Shown piece by piece: positions 1 through 6,835 of a stretch of 7,316 nt of DNA. Numbering within the stretch: position 1 is the stretch's first letter; each line of letters starts with the position of its first letter. Origin of the DNA: a bacterium (lineage in GTDB: Bacteria; JAMORN01). The position numbers and the translations under genes are program-made. The notes under the pieces were generated by a model. That model saw nothing but the letters and a program-made list of their open reading frames with translations, was not told where the DNA came from and ran no database searches. The stretch lies in contig JAMORN010000135.1 of the NCBI GenBank assembly GCA_027063545.1, forward strand, positions 1-7,316, written 5' to 3'.

Positions 1-756
1 TGCTCCTGCAACAATTCCTTCATCAATTGCCTTTACTAAATCTTCTTCATTAACTATCCCACCTCTTGCACAATTAATTATATATACACCTTTTTTACAT
101 TTTTTTAAAACATCATAATTAATTAAATTTCTTGTTTGATCATTTAAAGGGGTATGTACAGTTATATAATCTGCTTTAGGCCATATTTCATCTAATGATA
201 AAAGTTCTATCTCTAAACTTTGAGCTAACTCTTGAGAGATATATGGATCATAACCTATTATCTTCATTCCAAAAGCTTTAGCTCTTTGTGCTACCACTTT
301 CCCTACATTTCCAAGACCAATAACTGCTAAAGTTTTTCCATACAATTCCCTACCTGCATATTTCTTTCTATCCCATCTACCTTCTATTAAAGACATATGA
401 GCTTGTGGAATATTTCTAGAAACAGCCATAATCATTGCCATTGTATGTTCAGCTGTAGAAATTGTATTACCTCCTGGAGTATTCATTACAATAATACCCT
501 TTAAAGTAGCAGCTTGTATATCTATGTTATCAACACCTGCGCCTGCCCTTCCTATAACCTTTAATTTTTCAGCTCTTTCAATTACTTCTTTAGTTACTTT
601 TGTTCTACTTCTTACAACCAAACCATCATAATTTTTTATTACTTCTAAAAGCTCTTCAGGTGTTATCTCTGGATTATAATCTACTTCTATTCCTGCTTTT
701 TCAAATATCTCTATCGCAGTCTTATCTACTTTATCTGAAATTAATACCTTAATCAT
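1..756 (-). CDS. serA: D-3-phosphoglycerate dehydrogenase, N-terminal 252 residues (3' end cut by window edge)
   Basis: This enzyme oxidises 3-phosphoglycerate to 3-phosphohydroxypyruvate with NAD+, the first step of phosphorylated serine synthesis in the cytoplasm. I translated 252 uninterrupted codons from the ATG at 756; the frame is still open at position 1. Visible family landmarks are the RAGAGVDNID block (about residues 70-79), NTPGGNTISTAEH (92-104), and the Rossmann nucleotide-binding motif GLGNVG (147-152). An acidic residue follows in GYDP (168-171), as expected for NAD preference. CARGG (229-233) carries the substrate-binding Arg231. The catalytic Glu and His and any C-terminal ACT-type domain would lie off the window, so the short (about 410 residue) and long (about 525) forms cannot be told apart. 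The start is fixed by a perfect AGGAGG six bases upstream. It sits 24 bases after the aminotransferase stop, so the two are almost certainly co-transcribed. Confidence 0.93.
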   Translation of the reverse strand, partial: MIKVLISDKVDKTAIEIFEKAGIEVDYNPEITPEELLEVIKNYDGLVVRSRTKVTKEVIERAEKLKVIGRAGAGVDNIDIQAATLKGIIVMNTPGGNTISTAEHTMAMIMAVSRNIPQAHMSLIEGRWDRKKYAGRELYGKTLAVIGLGNVGKVVAQRAKAFGMKIIGYDPYISQELAQSLEIELLSLDEIWPKADYITVHTPLNDQTRNLINYDVLKKCKKGVYIINCARGGIVNEEDLVKAIDEGIVAGA

Positions 757-762
757 TTTTAG

Positions 763-768
763 CCTCCT
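763..768 (-). promoter_or_regulatory. Shine-Dalgarno site of serA
   Basis: A perfect AGGAGG (minus strand) lies six bases before the ATG at 756. It fixes the serA start codon and fills most of the 24-base gap after the aminotransferase gene, leaving no room for a separate promoter. Confidence 0.85.
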
Positions 769-780
769 ATTTTAATAAAA

Positions 781-1920
781 TTAATTATCTACAGTTAAAA
801 CTTCTAAAGCTGCCTTTGTTGCTTCACCTAATTTATTACCAAAACCAAGGTTATACATAACAGCTTCTAAAGCTGCAACTACAGAGATGATATCTACATC
901 ATCAATATATCCCAAATGAGAAATTCTTATAATTTTTCCTTTAAGATGCTCTTGCCCACCTGTTATTCTTATACCAAAATCATCCATCATCTTATTTATA
1001 ACATTAGAAGCACCTATTTCTTCTGGTATATTTATAGCCGTTACTACATTAGATGGACTCTTAGAGAATAATTCTAATCCTATAGCCTTAACTGCAGCTC
1101 TTGTTGCATCTCCATGTTTCTGATGCTTTTTCCATATATTTTCCATACCAATTTCCATAATTATATCTAAAGCCTTGTTTAATCCTACTATTAAAGAAAC
1201 TCCTGTTGTATATGGAGTCTGCCCTTTTGCTAAAGTTTTTTTAGCTTTAACCCAATCAAAATAATAAACTGGAAGATCCTTTTTTTCTATTTTCGCCCAA
1301 GCTTTATTACTTATAGCAGCAAATGCTAGTCCTGGTGGTAACATTAATCCTTTTTGAGATCCTGTTACTACCACATCTATTCCCCAATCATCAAAATATA
1401 ACTCATGGCTTCCTATACTTGTAATTCCATCTACTACTAATAAAGTATCTGTATCCTTTGTTAACTCTGCAACTGCCTTTACATCATTAACTGTTCCTGT
1501 AGATGTTTCACTATGAGTCATGAATACAACATCATAATGAGTCTTCTTTAAATAATCTGCCACTAAATTTACATCAACAGGATGTCCCCATTCTACGTGA
1601 ATAACATCATGATCTATATTCCAAGCTTTACAAATCTCTGCCCATCTTTGTCCAAATTTTCCACCTTCAATAACAAGTACTTTATCGCCTGAATGAACAG
1701 TATTAACAACAGCACCTTCCATTGCACCTGTTCCACTAGAAAGAAATGTGAGAACTGGATTTTTTGTAAAAAAGAGTTTTTTGAGCTTTTCGTTTACTGC
1801 TTCAAAGATTTCAACGAACTCTGGAGCTCTGTGATGTTTTACAGGCTCAGCCATTTCGAGTAATACTTCTTCTGGAACCATTGTAGGTCCAGGTGTAAAT
1901 AATCTCTTCTTTTTTAACAT
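781..1920 (-). CDS. Class V PLP-dependent aminotransferase (alanine/serine-glyoxylate type; probable phosphoserine aminotransferase role)
   Basis: This is a fold-type I, class V aminotransferase of 379 residues, close to the usual length. Landmarks are the N-terminal GPTMVPEEVL (11-20), the cofactor phosphate loop SSGTGAMEG (61-69), HSETSTG (136-142), and VVDGITSIG with Asp164, which pairs with the pyridine nitrogen of PLP. GSQKGLMLPPG (187-197) holds the Schiff-base Lys190. IRISHLGYID (331-340) holds Arg332, expected to bind the substrate carboxylate. By sequence it belongs to the alanine/serine-glyoxylate or serine-pyruvate aminotransferase group rather than the classical SerC family. Because serA follows 24 bases later, I infer that it aminates 3-phosphohydroxypyruvate from glutamate. 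Some members of this group are known to act as phosphoserine aminotransferases. The alternative is serine- or alanine-glyoxylate transamination. A perfect AGGAGG eight bases before the ATG supports the start. Confidence 0.9.
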   Translation of the reverse strand: MLKKKRLFTPGPTMVPEEVLLEMAEPVKHHRAPEFVEIFEAVNEKLKKLFFTKNPVLTFLSSGTGAMEGAVVNTVHSGDKVLVIEGGKFGQRWAEICKAWNIDHDVIHVEWGHPVDVNLVADYLKKTHYDVVFMTHSETSTGTVNDVKAVAELTKDTDTLLVVDGITSIGSHELYFDDWGIDVVVTGSQKGLMLPPGLAFAAISNKAWAKIEKKDLPVYYFDWVKAKKTLAKGQTPYTTGVSLIVGLNKALDIIMEIGMENIWKKHQKHGDATRAAVKAIGLELFSKSPSNVVTAINIPEEIGASNVINKMMDDFGIRITGGQEHLKGKIIRISHLGYIDDVDIISVVAALEAVMYNLGFGNKLGEATKAALEVLTVDN

Positions 1921-1928
1921 ATCTTTTA

Positions 1929-1934
1929 CCTCCT
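1929..1934 (-). promoter_or_regulatory. Shine-Dalgarno site of the class V aminotransferase
   Basis: A perfect AGGAGG (minus strand) lies eight bases before the ATG at 1920 and supports that start codon. Confidence 0.85.
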
Positions 1935-1969
1935 GTTAAAGACCTATATTGTTTTTTTTTGTTTTATGT

Positions 1970-1980
1970 TATACAGTATA
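1970..1980. other. 11-base inverted repeat overlapping the -10 region
   Basis: TATACAGTATA (plus strand) has perfect five-base arms around a central base. It overlaps the proposed -10 box and the predicted transcription start, where a repressor could act. The arms are nearly all A and T, so the symmetry may be accidental. Confidence 0.2.
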
Positions 1981-2007
1981 TATATAAAATAAGTTTTATT
2001 TGTCCAA
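1979..2007 (-). promoter_or_regulatory. Putative sigma70-type promoter of the aminotransferase-serA unit
   Basis: Reading the minus strand, TTGGAC (2007-2002; one mismatch to TTGACA) is followed by a 17-base spacer and TATATA (1984-1979; one mismatch to TATAAT). Transcription would start near 1972 and leave a leader of about 50 bases ending in the AGGAGG site. A second -10-like TATACT overlaps at 1980-1975 but would need a 21-base spacer. It is the best promoter candidate in the longest gap of the window. In DNA this AT-rich, chance matches to -10 boxes are common, so the call rests mainly on the TTGGAC box, the exact spacing and the position. Confidence 0.5.
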
Positions 2008-2024
2008 AAATCAAATTTTTAAAA

Positions 2025-2036
2025 TGAAATATTTCA
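2025..2036. other. 12-base perfect palindrome upstream of the aminotransferase promoter
   Basis: TGAAATATTTCA is a perfect palindrome 18 bases upstream of the proposed -35 box and 33 bases after the engB stop codon. It could be an operator half-site pair for a dimeric regulator. It is not a plausible intrinsic terminator, because it is AT-rich, has no loop and has only a short T run after it. A six-pair match is not rare in DNA of this composition, so chance is a serious alternative. Confidence 0.25.
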
Positions 2037-2068
2037 CAAATACTTATTCCTACTGATAACTAAAGAAA

Positions 2069-2668
2069 TTAAAGAGAAAAAATTTTTTTCAATAGAAAAT
2101 GTAATTTTTGTTTTCCTCCAAACATGGTGGGAGTTTTAGACGAATATAAAATAATTTTATCCTCTGAAATACCTAATAAATCCTCTAAATCTTTTATAAT
2201 TTTTGGGACTTCAGATTTTTTCAATTTATCAGCTTTTGTTAGTATTATATAGGTATCTAACATATATTGTTGTAAATAATCTAAAAGAGCTCTATCACTT
2301 GTGTTTAAGTAATTATTTGCATCCATTAACCACCATAAAGCTATAATATTCTCAGAATTACTTAAATAAAAATCTACCAATTTTACCCAATTATCTTTTA
2401 CTTTTTTAGGTACTTTAGCAAACCCATAACCTGGTAAATCTACTATATAATTATTTTTATTATATTTATAAAAATTTATACTTTGAGTCTTTCCGGGTGT
2501 TTTAGAAACCTTTGCAAGCTTGGTATTAAACAAAGAATTTATTAAAGAACTTTTTCCAACATTAGACCTTCCCAATAATGGTAATTCAAAGCCTTTTCCC
2601 TTTCTTGCTAGAAATTCTTCTAAACATTTAATATTATAACATGTACTTTCTAATATAATATTAGACAT
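2069..2668 (-). CDS. engB: Ribosome-biogenesis GTPase EngB (YihA/YsxC family)
   Basis: This is a small TRAFAC-class GTPase that in studied bacteria is needed for late assembly of the 50S ribosomal subunit in the cytoplasm. Its 199 residues match the usual length of about 195-210. All G motifs are present: G1 GRSNVGKSS (33-41); a G2 Thr within TPGKTQ (58-63 region); G3 DLPGYG (77-82), with the characteristic YGFAKV continuation; G4 TKAD (144-147); and G5 SSK (176-178). The segment MDANNY (115-120) replaces the more usual D-x-R-H type sequence after strand 4, a modest divergence. The gene starts 10 bases after the fapA-like stop with no recognisable Shine-Dalgarno sequence. Translation may therefore depend on ribosomes finishing the upstream gene. 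No convincing intrinsic terminator follows it. Confidence 0.95.
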   Translation of the reverse strand: MSNIILESTCYNIKCLEEFLARKGKGFELPLLGRSNVGKSSLINSLFNTKLAKVSKTPGKTQSINFYKYNKNNYIVDLPGYGFAKVPKKVKDNWVKLVDFYLSNSENIIALWWLMDANNYLNTSDRALLDYLQQYMLDTYIILTKADKLKKSEVPKIIKDLEDLLGISEDKIILYSSKTPTMFGGKQKLHFLLKKIFSL

Positions 2669-2678
2669 AATTATTTTA

Positions 2679-4319
2679 CTATTGTTGAGTTATAATTCCC
2701 TCTGGAGAGTTAAGGAATACTGTTGTCTGCGTTATTACATCTTTATTATGTAATTTTCTATCGTAAAATACAATTATTACGTTAGGATACATTTTACTTT
2801 TAATTGTTATTGTCCCGGTTTCTTTTAATAATTTATCTCTTTTATCTTTCAATTCCTTTAGCTCTTTTGTTAATTTTTCTATTTTTTCTTTTACTAAATT
2901 GTATTCTTTAATTCTATTTTCTACATTAGCCTTTATCTCATTAGAAATTGTCTTTCTTATTTGTAGTCTCTTCTTTAAATTCAATAAACTTTTAGCAATA
3001 TTATCCAATAATTTGTCTAATTCTTCTTTTTGTTTTTCCTTTTTTTCTATTTTTTGTTTTAATTCCACAACCTCTTCATCGTATATCTTTAAATATGTCT
3101 CTGTATAACTTTCAGAGCCAGCCTCTTCTACTATAATATCCCTTTTACTTTCAATCTCACCACCTACTATTGTCTTTACAATAGCCTTATTTTTTACCTT
3201 AATTACAGAATCATAACTATACTTTAAAATTTCTACGTCCTTTGCTTCTATTTCAACTTGACCTTGTATCATACTAACAGTAACCTTCCCCTCTAATGCT
3301 TTTATCTTCGCTTTTCCAAAAGCTCCTCCCTTAATTTCTATATTCCCCTTTAATGCAATTATATCAGCCCCATCTACATCACCCTCTATAGAAATATTAC
3401 CCTCTTCACTTTCAACAGTAAATCCTGGTAAAACATTCTGTTTTATATAAACATCTCCTTTATAGTGTATATTTCCTATTTCATAGTTCAATGAAGAATT
3501 AACAAGAAAAACATCGCCTACATTTATTCCTAATTCTGATATATATACAAAACCATCTATTTTTGCACATAATTTTAAGCCATCCTCTGTTATATAAGTA
3601 TTTTTTCCTGCAGGAAGAGGTACATCTTTCCCTGGAACAGCAGGAACAGGATTGCCATATATATCCTCACCCGGAGTTCCTTCTGTAGGTGGAATTTTTT
3701 CTACTAATACTTGATCTTTCTTTACTGTTATTACTGTATCTAATTCTCTATAATCTATCTTCCCATCCTCTCTTTCTTTAGGCTTTCCTATCTTAGATAA
3801 ATCAATCTTATAAACTAATTGTGCATCCCTTCCATTTATAGGAGGTATACCTTCTGCTACAACAATTGGCTTCATATATTTTTTCTTAGCTATTACCTCC
3901 TGAATTACCTCCCTTTTTATATATTTTCTTTTTATCCCTTTTTTAAATAATTTAAACATTATATCATATTCGGTTATCTCATCATCTAATTCATCAAAAG
4001 GTAATAATGTTAAAGTTGCTTTCATCTTTGATTCTATATTTATAATAATATAATTATCCTTGGCAACATTATATTTTCTTAAAATAGGCCCTATTTCCTC
4101 AGGTTTACCCGTAGCCCTTTCAACAACCCCTGCAATTTTATCTATATCGAAATTGGAAATATTTCTATCTACTAAAAATTGAACAAACTCATCTATATTA
4201 AATTTTTTATGAATTTCTGGAGTTATTGTCAAATATTGTTTATTCCCCTTTATTTGTAATTTTAATTTAGAATAATCCATTTGATTCTGCTGCTTTTGTT
4301 TTTTCTCTTTTTCAACCAT
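2679..4319 (-). CDS. FapA/DUF342 family beta-helix and coiled-coil protein
   Basis: A 546-residue protein with the full FapA (DUF342) layout. After a Lys/Gln-rich start (1-13) comes an N-terminal domain of about 15-150. The family signatures EGIPPINGRDAQLVYKI (156-172) and GTPGEDIYGNPVPAVPGKDV (214-233) follow. A stretch rich in short beta strands with regular glycines (about 265-400) is typical of a right-handed parallel beta-helix. A long charged heptad-like coiled coil (about 412-500) precedes a short C-terminal beta segment (501-546). No signal peptide or membrane segment is seen, so it is probably cytoplasmic or peripheral. FapA is named for a Vibrio protein that affects polar flagellar assembly; in most bacteria DUF342 function is unknown. 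Nothing flagellar lies nearby: batE ends 45 bases upstream and engB starts 10 bases downstream. The only ribosome-site candidate is a poor GTGGG seven bases before the ATG at 4319. Confidence 0.88.
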   Translation of the reverse strand: MVEKEKKQKQQNQMDYSKLKLQIKGNKQYLTITPEIHKKFNIDEFVQFLVDRNISNFDIDKIAGVVERATGKPEEIGPILRKYNVAKDNYIIINIESKMKATLTLLPFDELDDEITEYDIMFKLFKKGIKRKYIKREVIQEVIAKKKYMKPIVVAEGIPPINGRDAQLVYKIDLSKIGKPKEREDGKIDYRELDTVITVKKDQVLVEKIPPTEGTPGEDIYGNPVPAVPGKDVPLPAGKNTYITEDGLKLCAKIDGFVYISELGINVGDVFLVNSSLNYEIGNIHYKGDVYIKQNVLPGFTVESEEGNISIEGDVDGADIIALKGNIEIKGGAFGKAKIKALEGKVTVSMIQGQVEIEAKDVEILKYSYDSVIKVKNKAIVKTIVGGEIESKRDIIVEEAGSESYTETYLKIYDEEVVELKQKIEKKEKQKEELDKLLDNIAKSLLNLKKRLQIRKTISNEIKANVENRIKEYNLVKEKIEKLTKELKELKDKRDKLLKETGTITIKSKMYPNVIIVFYDRKLHNKDVITQTTVFLNSPEGIITQQ

Positions 4320-4364
4320 AGAAACCCACTTGTTTTTAGATTTATTCTCTTTAATTTAAAAAAA

Positions 4365-5126
4365 TTAAAAATTTATAAGCAAAAGTCTATCACTTTCTAT
4401 CCATCCACTTATTTTTTTATTATAGTTTATAAATAAAAATTTTCCATTTCTTTTTAAAATTCTTACTTTGTATCCTTTATATATATTGGAGACATACTTC
4501 CCATTAAATGGTTCTGAGTATAAAGATGTATCTTCTTTTACTATAGCATATTTGAAATTTTTATAAAAGTAGAGATATATTATAGTATATATTAAAAAAG
4601 AGAATAGATAAATAATGGTAATCGTATACACTATTTTATAAATAGACTTTTTTTTCGATTTAAAAAATCTTAAAATTAGAGTAACTAATATAAAAATAAA
4701 TAGTAAAATTATAATTGAATTATATACTTTTATGTTAAAAATTTTAATATAGAAATAGAAATAATCATTCAAATCCCGCTGATCTCCAATCTTTGATTTC
4801 ACGAAAGCTATATTTGTTATTATATCATTATCATAAGGATTTATCAAAAATGCTTTTTCTAAAAAATAAATACTAGAAACATAATCATTTTCCTTATAAT
4901 ATGTATTTGCCATATTATAATACAATTTATAACTATATTTCCCTGAAGCTGATAAAATGGAATCAACTTTAGAGTAATATACTAATGCACTATCATATTT
5001 GGCATTGTCATAATATTTATTTGCCTGTTTAAATAATAAATTAATTTCTTCTTCGGTGAAAGATAAACTATAAAAGTTAACCAAAAATACTATTATAATA
5101 CCTAATATTTTTATAACTCTTTCCAT
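4365..5126 (-). CDS. batE: BatE-like membrane protein: TPR region, two membrane helices, SH3-like domain
   Basis: A 253-residue protein with the BatE domain order. Residues 1-24 form a signal peptide or N-terminal anchor. Residues 28-100 hold about two tetratricopeptide repeats, seen in ANKYYDNAKYDSALVYYSKV and in NMANTYYKENDYVSSIYFLE followed by NPYD. Two hydrophobic helices lie at about 136-153 and 164-187, and a bacterial SH3-like domain at about 193-250 (DTSLYSEPF, YKGYKVRIL, GWIESDRLL). The basic loop KSKKK between the helices should be cytoplasmic, placing both the repeats and the SH3 domain in the periplasm. TPR and SH3 modules usually mediate protein or wall contacts; no enzyme motif is seen. 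The start overlaps the end of batD by 16 bases, indicating translational coupling, and there is no clear Shine-Dalgarno sequence. The exact role of BatE is not established in any organism I know of. Confidence 0.82.
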   Translation of the reverse strand: MERVIKILGIIIVFLVNFYSLSFTEEEINLLFKQANKYYDNAKYDSALVYYSKVDSILSASGKYSYKLYYNMANTYYKENDYVSSIYFLEKAFLINPYDNDIITNIAFVKSKIGDQRDLNDYFYFYIKIFNIKVYNSIIILLFIFILVTLILRFFKSKKKSIYKIVYTITIIYLFSFLIYTIIYLYFYKNFKYAIVKEDTSLYSEPFNGKYVSNIYKGYKVRILKRNGKFLFINYNKKISGWIESDRLLLINF

Positions 5127-6835
5127 TTCTTACTAGAAACAATTTTATTAAACATTTTCTCTATATCTTTATAAGATTTAAAAATATCATCAATATTCTC
5201 ACCTATATATTTAGCTTTATTCAACTCTTCTATAAAAGATAAAATATAACTTAGCTCTACAAAATTTACCTTCTCTGCCTTTTCTCTTAAAATATCTATT
5301 GGAATATTTCTCTTTCCTATTTTTTTATATACTATTTCATATAATATTTTTTCTATATCTGATAGATTTTTATCTATTAATGCCTTTTTTAATCTTAATG
5401 TATAAGAACCTAATAGCTTATTTTTATAATACAGTACTATCATATAAAAAATATCATAAAAATTCAGCATTAACAAAAGAAGCAGGAAAAATATAATTTT
5501 TCTATTACTTAAATATAAGTACTCTATATCAATATCACCTTTTTTTATATATTGTAAGTAATTATCTTTATTGTTCAAAAAAACCTTTCTTTTTTTAGAA
5601 TAAGTGATAGTGGTTAATGCTTTATTACTATCATTATCTGAGGCAGACTTAACTACTATATTAAAACTTTTTGTTTTTAAAGTGTCTATCTTTTCTTTTT
5701 GTGTATTATAATATAAAAATGATAAAGAAGGAATTTTTATTTTTCCTATATATTTAGGAATAAGAAGATACTTAAAAGTCACAATAGACTTTAATCTCCC
5801 ATTTTCTTCTATAGTACTATAATCTACCTCTGGCGGAAAAACTTGAAAATTATCATCCTGCAACTCTTGTTTTTTTAATAGTCTAATATTACCATAACCA
5901 GAAATCTTTATTGTTAAAGTTAAACCTTCACCCAAATTTACTTCATGTTTATCTATATTTGATGATATAGTATAAACTCCAACAGGTAATTCTTCCTTTA
6001 AACTTTTTACATATACTTTTATTTTATTTGACCTTGCTACCCTATTAATATCACCTATCCATAAATTATTCACTAACTGGGCATATCTTATAAATAAAGG
6101 GCCTATATAGACTGTTGTATCTTTTATGGGGTATAAGATATACTTTAAAGTATAAATTGTATACATATATCCATTAATATCTACTTTCTTTTTTGTTTTT
6201 TCAATATCTTTGTTATCTTTAAACAAAGGCTTAACTAAAAATACTTTTTTTAAATTATACTCTAAAGAATCTAAATTTCCTAAATCTATTCTGGTTATTG
6301 TAATATCATTTCTAGGACCAAATTTAATTGTTAATTCTGCATACTCGCCAACATATAATTTCTTTTTATCTAAAGAGATGTGAAAATAAAACGTTGGGGT
6401 TTTTGTTATATTTTGATTATTCCCCTTTACAATTACATCTATATCCTTAAATTTATATCTTTTACCTTTATATATAAAACTAGGTCCTTTTAAATGTACT
6501 ACACCTGTATCTAGGAAAATTATTGAAATATAATAAGTTAAGCTAATGTTACGCTGAGTTTGTTTTTTCCCATTTATAACTACTATACTATAACTTTTAG
6601 ATATACTAGGTTCTATGCTCAATACTCTATAGTAGTTAGTTGAAGGTAAATTAAACTCTTCTATCTTTTCTGGATCAAAATCTCCCTTTATTTCTGCCTG
6701 TAAAATAAAAGGCTCACTTTTTTTTATTATTCGTTTATTATAATATAATTCATATGAAAAAAAATCAGCTTTTATTAATGTATAATTAAAAAATAATAAA
6801 AAAATTAATAAATTGACAAATAACCTTTTTACCAT
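5111..6835 (-). CDS. batD: BatD-like periplasmic/membrane protein (oxygen-tolerance family)
   Basis: A 574-residue membrane-anchored protein matching the BatD family (usually about 550-600 residues). Residues 1-23 are a signal peptide. A large, beta-strand-rich periplasmic part follows, with repeated Ig-like segments each built around "kkxxxxGExxxLTIKxxG"-type strands (39-51, 158-173, 298-316). The most diagnostic stretch is LTLTIKISGYGNIRLL (305-320), then FQVFPP (330-335) and FKYLLIPKYIGKIKIPSLSF (354-373). A membrane helix lies at about 446-470, followed by a cytoplasmic tail of about 100 residues with predicted helices. In other bacteria BatD is encoded with VWA proteins and a MoxR ATPase, and the cluster has been linked to aerotolerance or stress fitness; the molecular job is unknown. 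The ATG at 6835 overlaps the upstream stop codon by seven bases (ATGGTAA). Only a weak GGAT lies before the start. Confidence 0.85.
   Translation of the reverse strand: MVKRLFVNLLIFLLFFNYTLIKADFFSYELYYNKRIIKKSEPFILQAEIKGDFDPEKIEEFNLPSTNYYRVLSIEPSISKSYSIVVINGKKQTQRNISLTYYISIIFLDTGVVHLKGPSFIYKGKRYKFKDIDVIVKGNNQNITKTPTFYFHISLDKKKLYVGEYAELTIKFGPRNDITITRIDLGNLDSLEYNLKKVFLVKPLFKDNKDIEKTKKKVDINGYMYTIYTLKYILYPIKDTTVYIGPLFIRYAQLVNNLWIGDINRVARSNKIKVYVKSLKEELPVGVYTISSNIDKHEVNLGEGLTLTIKISGYGNIRLLKKQELQDDNFQVFPPEVDYSTIEENGRLKSIVTFKYLLIPKYIGKIKIPSLSFLYYNTQKEKIDTLKTKSFNIVVKSASDNDSNKALTTITYSKKRKVFLNNKDNYLQYIKKGDIDIEYLYLSNRKIIFFLLLLLMLNFYDIFYMIVLYYKNKLLGSYTLRLKKALIDKNLSDIEKILYEIVYKKIGKRNIPIDILREKAEKVNFVELSYILSFIEELNKAKYIGENIDDIFKSYKDIEKMFNKIVSSKKWKEL

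Noticed and set aside
1951-1960. Poly-T/poly-A run (plus-strand T run) before the aminotransferase as part of a terminator or a slippage switch.
   Set aside because: It lies in the proposed leader, not in a coding frame, and no stem precedes it in either direction. It is best explained by base composition.
2006-2020. AAAAAT-CAA-ATTTTT hairpin after engB as a transcription terminator.
   Set aside because: The stem is entirely A/T, has a three-base loop and is not followed by a T run in the direction of transcription. It also overlaps the proposed -35 box. I find no convincing intrinsic terminator in the gap.
2899-3108. Plus-strand open frame of 69 codons with hydrophobic character.
   Set aside because: It lies entirely antisense to the coiled-coil-coding part of the fapA-like gene. 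Lys/Glu-rich codons give Phe/Leu/Ser on the opposite strand, so it is a shadow.
4320-4420. Promoter for the fapA-like gene in the gap after batE.
   Set aside because: Loose TTGCTT and TTAAAT-like boxes can be found, but such matches are expected by chance in DNA this AT-rich and none combines good boxes with good spacing.
5299-5496. Plus-strand open frame of 65 codons.
   Set aside because: It is antisense to the BatD membrane helix and cytoplasmic tail, has no ribosome-binding site, and shows the same shadow composition.
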